Assembly: GCA_905182985.1 (NCBI GenBank)
Contig: CAJJDN010000017.1
Coordinates: 381,775 to 445,774 of the forward strand
Source of the DNA: Paramecium sonneborni
Lineage: Eukaryota; Ciliophora; Oligohymenophorea; Peniculida; Parameciidae
Reading direction: 5' to 3'
Length of the DNA stretch: 64,000 nucleotides
Positions within the stretch are counted from its first letter, which is position 1, and each line of letters starts with the position of its first letter. The translations under genes and the position numbers were made by a program. The notes beneath the pieces were generated by a model. The model saw only the letters and a list, made by a program, of their open reading frames with translations, was not told the DNA's origin and did no database searches. Shown one piece after another: positions 34,149 to 46,589 of the stretch.

Positions 34149-35872
34149 TCAGCTTTTAATTAAATTGATTTAACAAATTTTCTCCATTTTGTGCATAGTA
34201 GAATTATCAAAATAAGAAGAATTGACTAAAATAATTAAATAAAATACAGATGAAATACTGGAAACAACAATAATAGCAGTTAGACTATCAGATTCTAATA
34301 AAGTTCCATCTGATTCTATATTGATTTTTTAGATCATCTAACATTAAATATATGGAGAAGTTTATTAATTTAAATAACAAGCAGATGCATTTAATTTAAG
34401 AGTATATTATTTTTGAACTTTTTAATTAAAATTGCAATTTATAAAAGAGTTATAATTTCTGAATTTCCATGCATGAAGTGATTTTCTTGAAAATCCAACA
34501 TAATAAGTAGTTTGAGAATATCTTTATGAATAATATTCATCTTCTGAAGAGAAATGTTAAAACCTAATCAATTATTCTTAAAAGAAAGTTCTAACAAGTT
34601 CTTTATTATTCTTAAGAAAAGCATTAAATATAGAATGTTTAATAATCATATGTGTATCTTCAGCAATGAATATAGCATATTCTTTAGTCATTTAAATATC
34701 AACAAAAGTGAAATCATCAACATATACTCTATTTACATAATAAGTTTAGGCAGTAATATCCAGAAATATTTCTAAAATATATTGAATATGATTAACAGTT
34801 TCTGCAACTACCATTAATGTATTTCCATAAAAATCAAAAGCTATTGTTCTTGGTATTGGTATTTTCATAATCAAATGATATTTTGATGAATTTGTTATAT
34901 TAAAAATATAGACACCTAAATCTTCATCCAATACATATAATAAATCATCTTAGATTTTCACTCCTATTATATAGATTTACTATGAAGATGGAATTTCCAT
35001 TAAACTATTACTTATTGTATGAAGATAATAGATTTTCTTATCAAAATTACTGCTAATTTTATAACCACATCTATAAATATCAACGCCATCTTCACCAGCA
35101 GCAATTGCTAATATACTTTCAAATGTAGAAATCCTTTTTATTTCACGCCTTTTTATAAAATTCTTGTCTAATTCTGGCACTATCTCTGTTGATTCATCAT
35201 CAAAATCAATAAATTTAGGAATCCAAATTCCTCCATATTCAGATATTACTAAACAATTTAAATGACCCTAAATTAATTAATATTATATTACCTTAGGACA
35301 ACTAAAAAAAGCATTTGTTCTGATTTTTTCATCCTTAACATCTACATATTTTTTTAAATCTATTTATTTCTTTTATTAAGCAACCACCCAATATTATGAA
35401 TTCAATTTAAATTGAATAAGCATTAAATCCTATGTTACTATGTACAAGTCTTAATAATCTGTTGCTGAAATTATATCTGAATAAAATGTATCATCGCTTT
35501 TATTCTATATTTGATAATCCATCAATTCTGTCAATTAAGGATTTTTTGGAAAAGCAACACATTCTTATTAATTAAATCAAATATATACCATTTTCTACAA
35601 TAAAATGATCTAAGTCTAGATTATCTAACGATATATATGGTGTCTCAAAAATTTATCCCTTTTCATCTATCAATTCAATATCATATGCTTAAGAAATGCT
35701 ATTCATTTTTTAACATATTTTACTTTAGCAGATAAATATTTTATTTATTATGTATTGCTTTTAAAGAAGAATCAGGAAATACGGCCTATAAAGTTTGTGA
35801 TTCTTAAGATCGGATTCTTGAAGTGTTGACTGCTAATAAAAGCTCAATCTAAATTAGTAGTAAATAAATCAT
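34149..35872 (-). CDS. Secretory beta-propeller-like membrane protein (LVIVP-type repeats)
   Basis: The spliced 540-residue product begins MIYLLLIQIELLLAVNTSRI, a likely signal peptide. It then shows spaced repeats of the kind GEDGVDIYRC, DEDLGVYIFNITNSSKYHL and FYGNTLMVVAE, resembling LVIVP or WD-like propeller blades. A hydrophobic helix near the C-terminus (TAIIVVSSISSVFYLIILV) would anchor it in a membrane, leaving a short basic tail. Four introns: 35699-35723 (25 nt), 35564-35588 (25 nt), 35268-35291 (24 nt) and 34316-34342 (27 nt). ATG 35872 was chosen because it adds the signal peptide and splices in frame; the internal ATG at 35706 lies inside the first intron. It is a cell-surface or luminal protein of unknown ligand. 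Confidence 0.7.
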
Positions 35873-36254
35873 TTAATGATTTTTTTCAAATTAATATTCT
35901 CTCCTTTTTCATAATTATTCTGCAAACTCAAATAGACTTATATAAAAAAATAAAAATTATATTAATCATTCTTGTGTCTTTAGTTTAGTCTTTATTTATT
36001 TAGGTTTTTCATCTGAATTTATATCCTTAAATTTATTTAATTCTTACTTTTAAAATTGATTGATAGAATATTGTATTTGTATTTTAATTTGTATTCACTT
36101 TTTATAATAATTGCAAAAATTTTGTATTATTATTAACTAATTAATAAATTATTGTTATTTGTACTCTAATCTGTTAATTAAATGGATTTTTAAAGATGAT
36201 TTTGCATCAATTCTGCAAACAACTTTGATAATTTCTTTTAAAAATTGAACTCTC
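35873..36254. other. Spacer, no gene seen
   Basis: AT-rich spacer between two genes of the same strand, with T-rich runs and repeats of ttgtattt. It presumably holds the 3' end of the coiled-coil gene and the promoter of the beta-propeller gene. Confidence 0.5.
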
Positions 36255-37289
36255 TCATTTTTTTTGTATATCCCTAATCTTCAATCTATTTAGGAAATTA
36301 TTTATCTACTACTAAAAATACGAAATACATTATTCTTAAATTTCATAGAGAGTATTTTCAAATGTTCTTAATTTTTCATTATATTTATTAATTATGATTT
36401 TAAATGGAGCTATATCCATTTAAGTTATAATATTCTCAACATTTTCTAAAATATCCTTTTTGATATTCTACAGATCGTTAATCTATTAAGAAACTATAGA
36501 TTTAAAACTTGATAAATTAATCTATTAAGGTGCATCATTCATAAGCAAATCTTTTGATTAATTTTTTTATTTATCAAGAATATCCATAATAATTTATTTA
36601 CTTATTTATTAAAGTTCTTCTAATATTTTATTTGTTTATTATTTAGGATTATCATATTGATTTTAATGTTATTGAATTAATTTTAGAAATTACATGTTCT
36701 AACTGATAACATCTCCAATTTTTACTACAAAATCCTTAATTTCTTTTTTTTTTATTATACCATTGGCTTATGTTTGAATATTCTAAATATATTGAAGATC
36801 TTTTGATGTATTTGAGGTAAATTGTTAAAATTCATCATGATCTTCTTCTTAACCAAAAGTCAAAATTTTTTTATCTATATCATAATAGCGTATTGGTAAG
36901 CCAGATTAAATTGCATAATCAATTACACATTTGCTACACATTTGTTGATCATCAGACTCATATTTAAATTTCTTTTAATGAGTTTAACAAATATTTTTTT
37001 TTGATTCAACAACTTATACTTATTCTTCTTATTTTTACTTTATAAACAAGTTAACTACGCTATTTTTTGGTAATGTTGGTGTAATGTTACGCTCTTATTT
37101 AATCAAATGATTTGTTAGAGTAGCTTTGAGATAAGAGGTCTTAACAATATTTTCTTTATTCATTTTTTTGGGAGATGGATCAGTAGTAAATCTGTTATCT
37201 TTATTCTATGAAGTATTATTAAATTCAGTTCTTAAATAAGTATTAGATGGTTTACGAAGATTATTATTTTGAATTTGATTCTTATTCAT
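36255..37289 (-). CDS. Coiled-coil protein with B-box-like zinc motif
   Basis: Intronless frame of 344 residues starting MNKNQIQNNNLRKPSNTYLR. A basic, Asn-rich N-terminal 90 residues is followed by a Cys/His cluster ICQTHQKKFKYESDDQQMC then SKC, spaced like a B-box (C-x2-H ... C-x2-C). The rest is helical with many Gln and regular hydrophobic positions (INDLQNIKKDILENVENI, NFLNRLKIRDIQKK), predicting long coiled coils. This is the architecture of ciliate B-box/coiled-coil proteins of unknown role, comparable to TRIM-like scaffolds without a RING. No enzyme motif is present. Confidence 0.7.
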
Positions 37290-37470
37290 AAATGTTAATT
37301 TTTAATAATATTATTTGTAATGTAAAACAAACTATCTCAAAATATGTTAATTATATCGAATAATAATGGGAAAAGTAAGACTCAAAAGAATATAGATCTA
37401 AAGAGTCTTTAAAGAAGAATAAAAGCTTAGATTTATATAATAATTGCAATGTATTGATGATTTAACATAA

Positions 37471-38874
37471 TCAGTTGGTAATTTTGGCTTAAACATCTTT
37501 TTTATATGATGAGCTTTGAGAGCCAACTTAGGATGAATAAATTCTGTAAACATCATCAAAGGTATTAAGCTCTTCTTATAGAGTTTCAGTTACAGATTTA
37601 AAGTGATTCTCTGAGGCAGTCAAATCCTTACAATATTATTTAAAATAGATACTTCATTAGCAAGATCAATAGAATTTTATATTTTTTTTAATCTATCTTT
37701 GCAAGCTGCAGTGGCTTATAAGATGGTAATCAATTAATTTTATAATTTTTCCTATTGCATAAATTGAATGTAATACTAGATTAACATCTTCAGCTATCAA
37801 ATGTCCTTTGAATGTTTCATTTTCTTTTTGAATTAATCCTTTAAAATCACTATAACCCATAGCTGAAGTAACTTAATTATCTTATTTCTGTCCAAAAGTA
37901 TTTCTTACTTAATCTTCTAAGATATCTAAGAAATTAAGTAATTCTTATTAAGCAACAGTGAATTGAGAATAATCTTTGGTAGATCCTTATTAAGCAGGAG
38001 CCTTTTATCCTTTTTCAATAATTTTATTAAAGGCAGCAGCTTCTTTAGCTAATTATTCATTAGTAGCTTTTTCTTCTGCTTCAAAAGGATGTTCAGGAAC
38101 TGGTGCTTCAGGTTATTCATCAGAATCAACCTAAAAATCTTATTCAACATCTTCTGTTTAAGTTTCTGATTATGTATCTGATTATGTATCTGATTATGAT
38201 TCTTATTCATCTGAATCGACAGATTGATCTTCTGAATCAGTTGTTTCAACAGGTTCAGCTTCATCATAAACATGAGGTGGTTCATTATCATCATTTGTCA
38301 ATTCTGGTTCTTCACCATCATCAGCTAAAAATGATTTTAGTTAAATGAATTAAGCAGATTATAATAGTGTTGGTAAATCAGTCTAATTGTTATTACTTAC
38401 TAAATTACTTCTTTTGCATTCTTTATTGCTCTTCTTAAGAAAGCAATTAAATTTAAAGTCTTTTTTGAATTCTTTATATCATTTATGAAATTAGCATTAG
38501 ATTCACATCTATTAATATCTAATCTTTAAAGCCTTTCATTATTTTCTTTTATTCTTTTTTCAAGCCAATTAATATAACTTAGTGTTATTCTAATATCACG
38601 TTCTTTATTTGCCCACTCTTAATCTCTTCTATTACATTCACCTCTTTATGTTGATGCAGATCTCATTAAATCATTTACAATGTCTTGTTTTTGCTGTTTA
38701 ATTTCATATATAATCAATTACATATCTACTTGCATCCCAATCGCTAGCCAATTATTATAATTGTTTGTTTGTCTCATTTTTTAAATCACCTAGCATCTTT
38801 AATACTACATCAATCTCATTTGATTGACTGTATGCTGCTACCAGCAATAATGCCATCATAGCAAAAACCTTCAT
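37471..38874 (-). CDS. Trichocyst matrix protein
   Basis: These secretory proteins pack into the crystalline core of trichocysts, the defensive exocytic organelles of Paramecium. The spliced 432-residue product starts with the signal peptide MKVFAMMALLLVAAYSQ. Two coiled-coil halves follow (DVVLKMLGDLKNETNKQL, CNRRDQEWANKERDIR, then NQVTSAMGYSDFKGLIQKEN). An acidic Ser/Asp/Gln-rich insert lies between them, with the repeated unit QSDT. The family is processed into small polypeptides; the insert lies near where pro-region cleavage is expected. Four introns: 38694-38721 (28 nt), 38383-38408 (26 nt), 37752-37776 (25 nt) and 37627-37652 (26 nt). Its presence is the strongest sign that the organism is Paramecium. 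Confidence 0.88.
38165..38200. repeat. 12-bp tandem repeat inside the trichocyst gene
   Basis: Three consecutive copies of a 12-bp unit (tctgattatgta and variants) encode the QSDT repeats of the acidic insert on the minus strand. Such a unit can change length by slippage without shifting the frame. Confidence 0.8.
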
Positions 38875-39311
38875 TTATTTAATTATCACACAAAAACGGT
38901 ATATATATTTACTTATAATTTATATAACCTTTAAAAACTCATCCATCTTATACTACTCTATCTAATAACCTAAAGTTTATTTCATATCTCATCATTCTTA
39001 AATTAAATCTCATTTTATTATCATTTTCTTCATCCTCTATATTTAGATCTATTTTTAATATTATTATTCTTAAATCTCATTACTACTATTTCTAATTCAA
39101 ATATCTTAGATCTTAACCTTATACCACTTTCTTAATCATTTCAAATTTATATATATTAATTTTCATACTCAAATTTAATAGTTTTGTTATCTTTTTCAAT
39201 TATATAATGAATATCAAAATTCCATAATTTTAGCATGTAAAAATTAGATAAATTAAATATATAATAAAAAAATTGTTTTTAAATAATTGAAAAATATATG
39301 TATATATGTAA
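38875..39311. other. Promoter spacer of the trichocyst gene, no gene seen
   Basis: About 440 bp of AT-rich DNA with many ATCTCATT-like strings and a C/T-biased plus strand. No coding frame is supportable. It should include the promoter of the trichocyst matrix gene and the 3' end region of neighbouring transcripts. Confidence 0.45.
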
Positions 39312-39902
39312 TCACTAAAAATTAAAAGTTAACTTGAATTTTAAAAGAGAATTTATACTTCATATGGATATTTTAATGGTTTTTGCTATGATTGATCAAA
39401 TTATTCATCAAAATGATCATAATTTGCAGTGGCAATATCAATTATTTTAGTCAATATGTGTGTGAAATCATTTTAAGTTTTATCAAGGGAGGATAGACCA
39501 AATTAAAACAAAAGTAACCATTCTTCAAATATTTTAAGTTTTGGTTTATAAAATTAGAGAAGTGTTGTTGGTTGTTCTTCCATAAATTTTAAAGAAATTT
39601 AAAGAGAGCAACAATTAATAATGTTAGGATCATTATTAATATTATCAATTAATTTCTTGATGTCCTTGTCAACTTGTGGTTCCCCACATCTTAACTAAAG
39701 ATAATAATAAAAATACTTAAGTAATCTTAGGTAAACGTTCACATTTCATGTGATTCAATTTGATTGGACCAAGTGCCCGATGAAAAAATATTAAGTTAAG
39801 AGCTGTGGAAATAACATCTTCTATATAATTTTTATCTAATAACTAATAATGAAAAGATTGGTTTACAAATTCAGGCAATTTAAATTGTGGATAATCTAAC
39901 AT
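39312..39902 (-). CDS. ATG101: ATG101-like autophagy protein
   Basis: ATG101 stabilises ATG13 in the autophagy-initiating ATG1/ULK complex. The spliced 180-residue product contains the family N-terminal block DKNYIEDVISTALNLIFFHR followed by ALGPIK, matching the diverse ATG101 pattern (EDV..T.L.TI.FHRALGP). A following strand reads RCGEPQVDKDIKKLIDNI. Later blocks include LQISLKFMEEQP and IFEEWLLLFQFGL, equivalent to the EF-finger region (WE.W.V). Introns: 39695-39716 (22 nt) and 39333-39358 (26 nt). The second produces a C-terminus KYPYELTFNFQ; without it the frame runs on for more than 60 codons. It is slightly shorter than the human protein (218). Confidence 0.78.
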
Positions 39903-40721
39903 GTATAAATATATTTTTATATAATTTTTAATGTCATCTCAATTTTATCAAACAAAATGAAAACAGCCAATTGTTATTCAAATAGATTTTACTCAAATAA
40001 AAAGGCATTGAAATAATAATTCTTATGCAGTAGTCTCTATCCTATTATCCGATTCTTTAAAAGCACATAACTTAGAATCATAAAATAAGCCAATAAAAAT
40101 CAAGCAGAGACTTTGAACCAAAGTATCCATAACATAAATTAAATCAAGATAATTAGAAGAGTTCTTAAATGAATTAACGAGCTTAACTTATCAATTTATA
40201 ATACGATGATGTAATTGAAGAATAATATAATAAATGCTATTTTCAAGTATATAAAAGTAAATCTAAATATGTAATTATCTACTATAAATTGTACATTATA
40301 AGTAATTGAATGAAGGAGTGTTCCAATCATGATATTTGAATTGAATTTTTATAAGACACTACCAACAAATATATAAAATTAATAATAGATCAACTGGATA
40401 TTTAATATAGTGGGCTATGAAATTTCCTTATTTCATCACATATAAAATTATTAAAATTCACAGAGAAAATTAAAAATTTGTAAGGTTAACATCATAATTT
40501 ATACTCACTAGACATTTTGATTATAATATTAACTTAATTAATAATCTTTTCTAATTTAGTTTTGTTTATTAAAAGAATTATTAAATAATCTAATCCTTCT
40601 TAACGAGATTTGTTTTTTGAATCATTTTGAAAATTAAGACTATTATATTTAATTAATTTTCTTCATAGTCATAACTCCTATTATTCATTTAATTTTTATA
40701 ATTTGAATTCAAAGTTATTAA
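39903..40721. other. Spacer with interrupted open frames
   Basis: On the plus strand one frame is open from ATG 39958 apart from two TGA codons until near 40520. On the minus strand several short open segments occur. None shows a recognisable motif and no consistent short-intron model was found. The region may be a decayed gene; the final part must hold the kinesin promoter. Confidence 0.4.
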
Positions 40722-43153
40722 ATGGAAATCAAGAAAAAACCAGCTATAGAATTGCCAACCTCTGAAACATTGAGTGTGTTAGATCAAAATGAACCTTAAA
40801 ATGGTATAGAAGTAATTTGTAGAATTCGACCTAAATTTGTTGGTGAAAATTATGGTATTAATTATGAGTTCATTATAGTAAATTATACGATTATCGATAA
40901 AAGACTGGATATTTATGAAACAAATAATGATAATGAAATCTCTAATTAAAAAACTTTTACTTTTTCCTAAATCTATGATTAGAATTCAACACAGAAAAAT
41001 TTGCATCAAGAATATGTTATACCAATGATCAAAGACATTTTTGAAAAATGTACAAATCATTTTCTACTTTTTAGAAAAGGGAGGACTAGTTTTTACTTAT
41101 GGAGTTACAAATTCTGGCAAAACATATACTATTATAGGTAATTAAGAAGCTCCTGGAATTTTACCGCTAACATTATAAACATTAGACAAAATAAAAACAG
41201 CATTTCTATTAAATAAAACAACAATTGAAATTGATGGATAAGTAATAAAAATTGGAGAATCTCCATATGATGATTATGTATTGAAAGAAGTTAATTACAC
41301 ATTTTAATCATTTGAAATCTATAATGAAGAAATATATGATTTATTAGCTAATAATAAAACTAAACTTCAATTAAAAGAAATATATGATAAAAAATGTTAT
41401 GTAAAAGATGCAGTAGAGAAAGAAATAAATACTAATCAATAATTTAAAGATTTACTTCAAAAAGCTTTGACAAATAGATAAATGGGTGAAACTACATTAA
41501 ACAATTAATCAAGTCGATCTCATACAATTTTTAAAATATAGATCTCCTTTTTATATTAATAAGATCAATATACAATTTAAAAAAAATAAACAATATGTAT
41601 AGTAGATTTGGCTGGATCAGAAAGAACAAAAAAGGCAGAAACACAAGGTTCTTAACTTACAGAAGCTTGCAACATAAATAAATCATTATTAGTTTTAGGG
41701 AAATGTTTAAAACAAATGAGATGTTAAAATGAATCAGAATAAAATAATCGTATTCCATTTAGAGAATGTAAACTAACTAGATTATTGTGTGAATATTTCA
41801 CAGAAGAAAACAAAATATTGATGATTGTTAATGTTAGATTGACTGGAGATGATATTGAAGAGACATTAAAAGTATTGCATTATGGAGCATTAAGTGTTAA
41901 TGTTAATTTACTTAAATCTAAGATATATGATAATACTCTTTCTTATAATTAAAGACTTCAAATTAATTAGTCATAACTTGTGACAAATGATTCAAAATAA
42001 AAAAAAGTACCAAAAAGAAATGCAAAAGAAATTATTAGAAGAGCTAAAATGCTAGTTTAAAATACTACTTAACATATGCTTTTTTAATAAACAATTCAAG
42101 ATTCATTTGTAAAAGATTTAATTTCTACTGTTAAATAATAATAAGCTAGATTAAAGTAATTTGGTGGATTAGATGATGAATTATTTTACCCTCCTACTTT
42201 AGAAAGTGATTATAGATTATAGAAATCTTTGGATAAAATATAATCTGATAAATCACGTTAAGCATCTATAGATATTCTAGAATAAGATGGATCTATTTAA
42301 TTATCACAAGTAAATAATTTATAAATTAATAATTAAAATGCAAATTTCTAAGAAGAGATTCCTTAAAGAAAATCTTATATATATAATGAACCAATATTTT
42401 ATAATGAATAAAATTAAGAGGCTATTAATAATGAAAATCTTTAAATAAATTAATTAAAATTATCAGAAATATAAGAGGAAAATCAAAATATAAATTCTAT
42501 TAAAGAATAAACTTTTAATTACTATGATGAATAAGAAGATTTAATGAATGGATTAAAATAATTAGATTTAGAACAAATTGATGAATAATCTGATGATAGT
42601 AAATAATAATCTAAATCACATTTTATTAATTCAAACTATAATTAAGAAAATAATATTAACATCTTAAATAAATCTTCTAATTAAGTTATTTAAGAACACC
42701 TTATCAATTGTTCTAATTAAAAACATTAATAAAATCATTTTGATCAAGCTACTAATACAACACCATATGATGAAATGAAAAAAAAACTTTTTGGTTAACT
42801 TTTTGAATAAGAACTACTAAAACAGTATATTTTAATATTAATTATGTAGTTAATAAGAGAAAGATAAATTTAAATAGGAAGTTATGTAAAAATTATTTGA
42901 CGATGATGAATTACAAAATTTAATTGAAAAAGAAAATAAAGAAGAATTAATGAATTTAGAAGATTCAGCAAAAAAATAATAATAACGAAATATAGAAAAG
43001 TTGATTTCAAGCAATCATAAAAGTGATTTAAAAATAATTAATGAATCTGATAAAGAACATGATTCTTCTGGAGAAAAAATAAATCAACAACAGAAAAGTC
43101 CCCCTAAAAAAAAAAAGTAAACTAAAAAAAAAGGAAAATCTAGAAGAAGATGA
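40722..43153 (+). CDS. Kinesin-like motor, kinesin-6-like
   Basis: The spliced 793-residue product has an N-terminal motor domain (residues about 25-400) and a Gln/Asn-rich helical tail. Motifs: IEVICRIRPKF, nucleotide-binding VFTYGVTNSGKTYTIIG, switch I NNQSSRSHTIF, switch II VDLAGSERTKKAETQG, and IPFRECKLTRLLCEYF. The GVTNSGKT P-loop, rather than GQTGSGKT, and the ILPLTLQTLDKI block resemble kinesin-6 members (KIF20/MKLP). Those act in the spindle midzone and cytokinesis. The tail ends in a Lys-rich stretch (SPPKKKKQTKKKGKSRRR), a possible nuclear or microtubule-binding signal. Introns: 41050-41074 and 42825-42849, both 25 nt. The subfamily assignment is less certain than the motor identity. 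Confidence 0.93.
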
Positions 43154-43217
43154 TTATTTTTATATATTTTAAGTTTGTTCTGAGCTTTTTTTATTTATAT
43201 AAACTAATTAATAATCT

Positions 43218-44525
43218 TCAATGTTAAATAAAATCCTTTGAGCTTGATGTACTAAATAATTTGTTCTAAAAAGTTATAATAATTTATAATACATTTGATA
43301 AATATTGATAGTCTAATAAACTAGAATATAATCCAGCTGTATATATAGTAGATTAACTTATTTTTTTATAAATCTATGACAATTCTTATTTAGATTTCAA
43401 ATTCGTAATTTACGATTTTATGCTTGGTCCAACCTATCTTCTTTATAAACTTTACATCAATATCATCTGATTGCCTAGTTTTTTAAATAGTTGAATCTTG
43501 ATTTTTCTATTCATTATTTATATCAATTAATTTCAGATTACTAACAACAATGTTGTTGGTTTCATTTTAAATTTTAGATTTTTCAATTGGTGTTTTTGAA
43601 ATAGCATGTAAGTTTAAATGTAAATTTAAATTTTATGAACTTTTTACATGTTTCTTTTTTGGAGACATTAATTATCTTTAAACATCTGTTAAATTTTTAA
43701 TTTATGTCTATAAACCTAAAATTAATTAGTTCTTTTCAGCCATTTGATTTTAATAACATATTATTTATGTTTATAAATCTTATTCATGATTTTAAGTAGT
43801 TGAAAAGCTATTAGTTTTTATTCTAGAATTTTAATATATCATTGAACCACTAAAATTACAATCAGGTTATTAATTAATTTCTCTTCTACTGGATAGACCT
43901 AATTTGTAGGATAAAAAATTACTGAAATTTTAACTTATTTCTAATTTCTCTTTCATTTAATTATTTTCTTCGGATAATTTGGTTAAAGTTTAATTTAACT
44001 AAAATAAAAATTGATTATACCTTTTACATTTAAATTTTCAATTAAGCTATTTCCTTCATGTTTTAAGCATTAGTTTCAACAGTTTTCTTGAATTCGGTTT
44101 CTTTTAATTAAATTCGATTTTAAATGATTATTAATTCATTTTATAATTATTTGTTTTCTTATTCAGATTTATTATACATTCCTTAAAGATCAATGTTATT
44201 CTATAATAATTGTTAATTCATTCTTTATAATTAAGTTTAATTAATATCAGAATAGTGAAGTGCAGATTACAATTCTAAATTAGATTTATATAATTTGAGT
44301 TATTATTAATGTTTGATTGTGTTTTCTAAAGGATCAATTTAATCAGGATCATGAATATTATTAGAAGAAGGAAACTTTTAAATTTAAATATTTTGTGATG
44401 AAGTCTATGTAGTTCTATAATATGGAGAAAATAGTTGAATACCTAATTGATTTAGGCATAATAAAGTAATTATTAGAATGGATGATCTCAGATGGAAGTT
44501 TATTATGAGATTTTTTCTTTTACAT
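43218..44525 (-). CDS. Coiled-coil protein, unrecognised
   Basis: The spliced 411-residue product starts MQKKKSHNKLPSEIIHSNNY. Residues about 60-180 and 220-260 form coiled coils (LQRMNQQLLQNNIDLQGMY, EIAQLKIQMQKLNQTLTKL). A basic Ser-rich part (SPKKKHVKSSQNLNLHLN) and a C-terminal segment (YTAGLYSSLLDYQYLSNVL) follow. Introns: 44415-44442 (28 nt), 43999-44020 (22 nt) and 43434-43455 (22 nt). They were chosen because they join TGA-free segments and give the stop at 43218-43220; alternatives run into the kinesin gene. The gene is tail to tail with kinesin, 64 bp apart. It could be cytoskeletal, but no family was recognised. Confidence 0.7.
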
Positions 44526-44565
44526 GATAATTGATTGATTTTTATAAAAAAAACTATAAAATAAA

Positions 44566-46188
44566 TCAAACTAATAGATGATCAAATTATTTATTATTTT
44601 AAATAAAAGTTCTTATTTCATGTAATTCATGAAATTATTATTTTTTTAATAAGGATTTTGCTAATTCCATATAGTTTTTGTATAAGAAAAATGAAAATTC
44701 TTTATGTTTATTTTTGACTGATTTTTATGCCCATTTATCAAACTCATATAATGAATCATCAATGTCATAATTTTAAAATTTGATAACATAGTTATTTCTT
44801 AGAGTTGGTTCTCCTGGGAATGTAAGAATTAAATGCATTAATAACACACCTAATGCATATAAGCATTATTATTTTTAATCAACATTATCTTTGAATTGGT
44901 ACTTTTAGAAATCTTGAGAACATGATTATGAATGATTCAAATCTGCTAACATAACCTTTATTATATGAATTTATTACCTATATATCTCCAGTGATACTTT
45001 TAGTGACCATAATACTTTCAGGTTTTAAATCTCCATGTACTATTTATTTTCTTTGCAAATACTCTAATCCACTTATAATCTAAGATAATATTTCATTTAT
45101 AAGTTTGCTCTTCTATTCTTAAGGCATTGGATTCATATAAAAATATGAATAACTCAATAGATTTTTAGATTGTGAAATATATCCTGGATAAATACAGTAT
45201 TCCATCTAGGTAAATAGAAATAATTAATAGTTTTTTATTTCCAACCACCATTCATATAATCTGATTATGTTTGGATGTGAAACGCGTTAAAGTGTACGCG
45301 CTTCTTATATTTTCAAATAATCTTAAATTGAACTTTTTGTGTTAAATATATCTTGAAATGTAACATCTAAAGAAATATTTAACAATTATATCTATGATTA
45401 GGTTGTTTTTTACTCTTTTAACAAAATAAATTTGATCATCCATAGGCTTATAGACATGAAATGTTGTGGTTTATTTCTATTAATCTATTTCTTCATTCAA
45501 TACTATAAACTCATTTTTGAATTTATTTATTCGCAAAAATTAATTTTTAAAATCTTACTAAATTTATTGTTCTTTTTATATATTTATATCAAAAAAGTAG
45601 AGTGACAACCTCACTTACTAATCTTTTTGTTCAATTGACATTTTCTTATTCGTAAATTCATTAAATATATTTTTATTTACGAAAATGAATGCTGTTGATT
45701 TAATTTATTGGGTAGATGTTATAAACCCTATATTAATATCTTAATAATAGATTCTGAAGAGAGAAGATTATTAATTCTACCATTATAAATATTTACATAC
45801 TTTAAATTCCTATTTAGATTGATAGTAATTAATCTCTTGAATAAGTCTTTTTTTAATTGCTTTTTTTATTGCCTTAACAACCATTGTTATATGTCTAAAA
45901 AATGGATCATCATTAGAAAAGTTTATTGTAATTAATGAAATAACAAGAAGCTGTTAGAAATTATAATAATCTTCTGAATTTAAAAAATCATTCTTCTATT
46001 TTAAATTTTCTTCCTTTTTATATATTAAAATACAATACAAGTGTAATCATGATTTTATTTTTATCTGCATTTGGAATTTCTAATTTTACATTTTATGTTT
46101 CATCACAAACCTCTTCAATATAAAATTTACTATCCATCATTTCATTAAATTACTACATAAGATTTTCTCTATAAATTTACTTCTTCAT
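44566..46188 (-). CDS. Protein-kinase-like protein, probable pseudokinase
   Basis: The spliced 517-residue product has an N-terminal 190-residue region of unknown kind. A kinase-like domain follows: VYKPMDDQIYFVKRI (ATP-site Lys), EARTLQRVSHPNIIRLYEWW (helix C and next strand), then ISGLEYLQRKQIVHGDLKPE. The catalytic loop reads HGDLKPES instead of HRDLKPEN, and the DFG position reads VMLADLNHSQ, so the metal-binding Asn and the Gly are replaced. ALGVLLMHLILTFPGEP follows. These losses suggest weak or no catalysis. Introns: 46014-46038 (25 nt), 45392-45413 (22 nt) and 44956-44977 (22 nt). The start at 46188 keeps one open frame; a shorter start at 45641 (MSIEQKDQQ) is possible. Confidence 0.72.
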
Positions 46189-46269
46189 TATTTTACTATT
46201 GCATTTTATGTTATAAATAATATTTATATAAATAATGAACATAAATATTTAGATTTTAATAACTATTAA

Positions 46270-46515
46270 TCATCTTTCCATAAATTAATGAAAAAAATAT
46301 AAAATAAATTCATTTTAACAATTTGCTTCGTCATCATCATCTTTCTTATTTAATTGATTTTTATAATAAAATTCATAATCATAATTTAATTTATTAAACT
46401 AAATTCTTAGCACATAAAAAGCTCCTTTTTTTAAATCAAACTTTTATTTAAAAAAAGTAAATTTAAAATTGGTTAACTTAGATTTGTTCTTTAATTTAAA
46501 ATAAAAAAATAACAT
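46270..46515 (-). CDS. Small frame, unknown, possibly a 3' exon
   Basis: A TGA-free frame of 81 codons contains LKKGAFYVLRIQFNKLNYDY and then an acidic KDDDDEANCQNEF segment. Its composition looks protein-like, but no family was recognised. It lies just behind the stop of the 1,249-residue gene on the same strand. It may be an extra C-terminal exon of that gene or a separate small gene. I could not find an intron of plausible size that joins them. Confidence 0.35.
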
Positions 46516-46589
46516 TCTATTTATGATTAAATTTTATATAATTCTTAACTTCTAAAATAATCATTTAATATTATAATTTTTAAAACTCT

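Noticed and set aside
38049..38348. Opposed frames of 81 codons on both strands
   Set aside because: Both are shadows over the low-complexity acidic repeat of the trichocyst matrix gene, which is read on the minus strand in another frame.
39958..40525. Plus-strand frame interrupted by two TGA codons
   Set aside because: No introns of plausible length remove the stops and no motif is present; not supportable as a gene.
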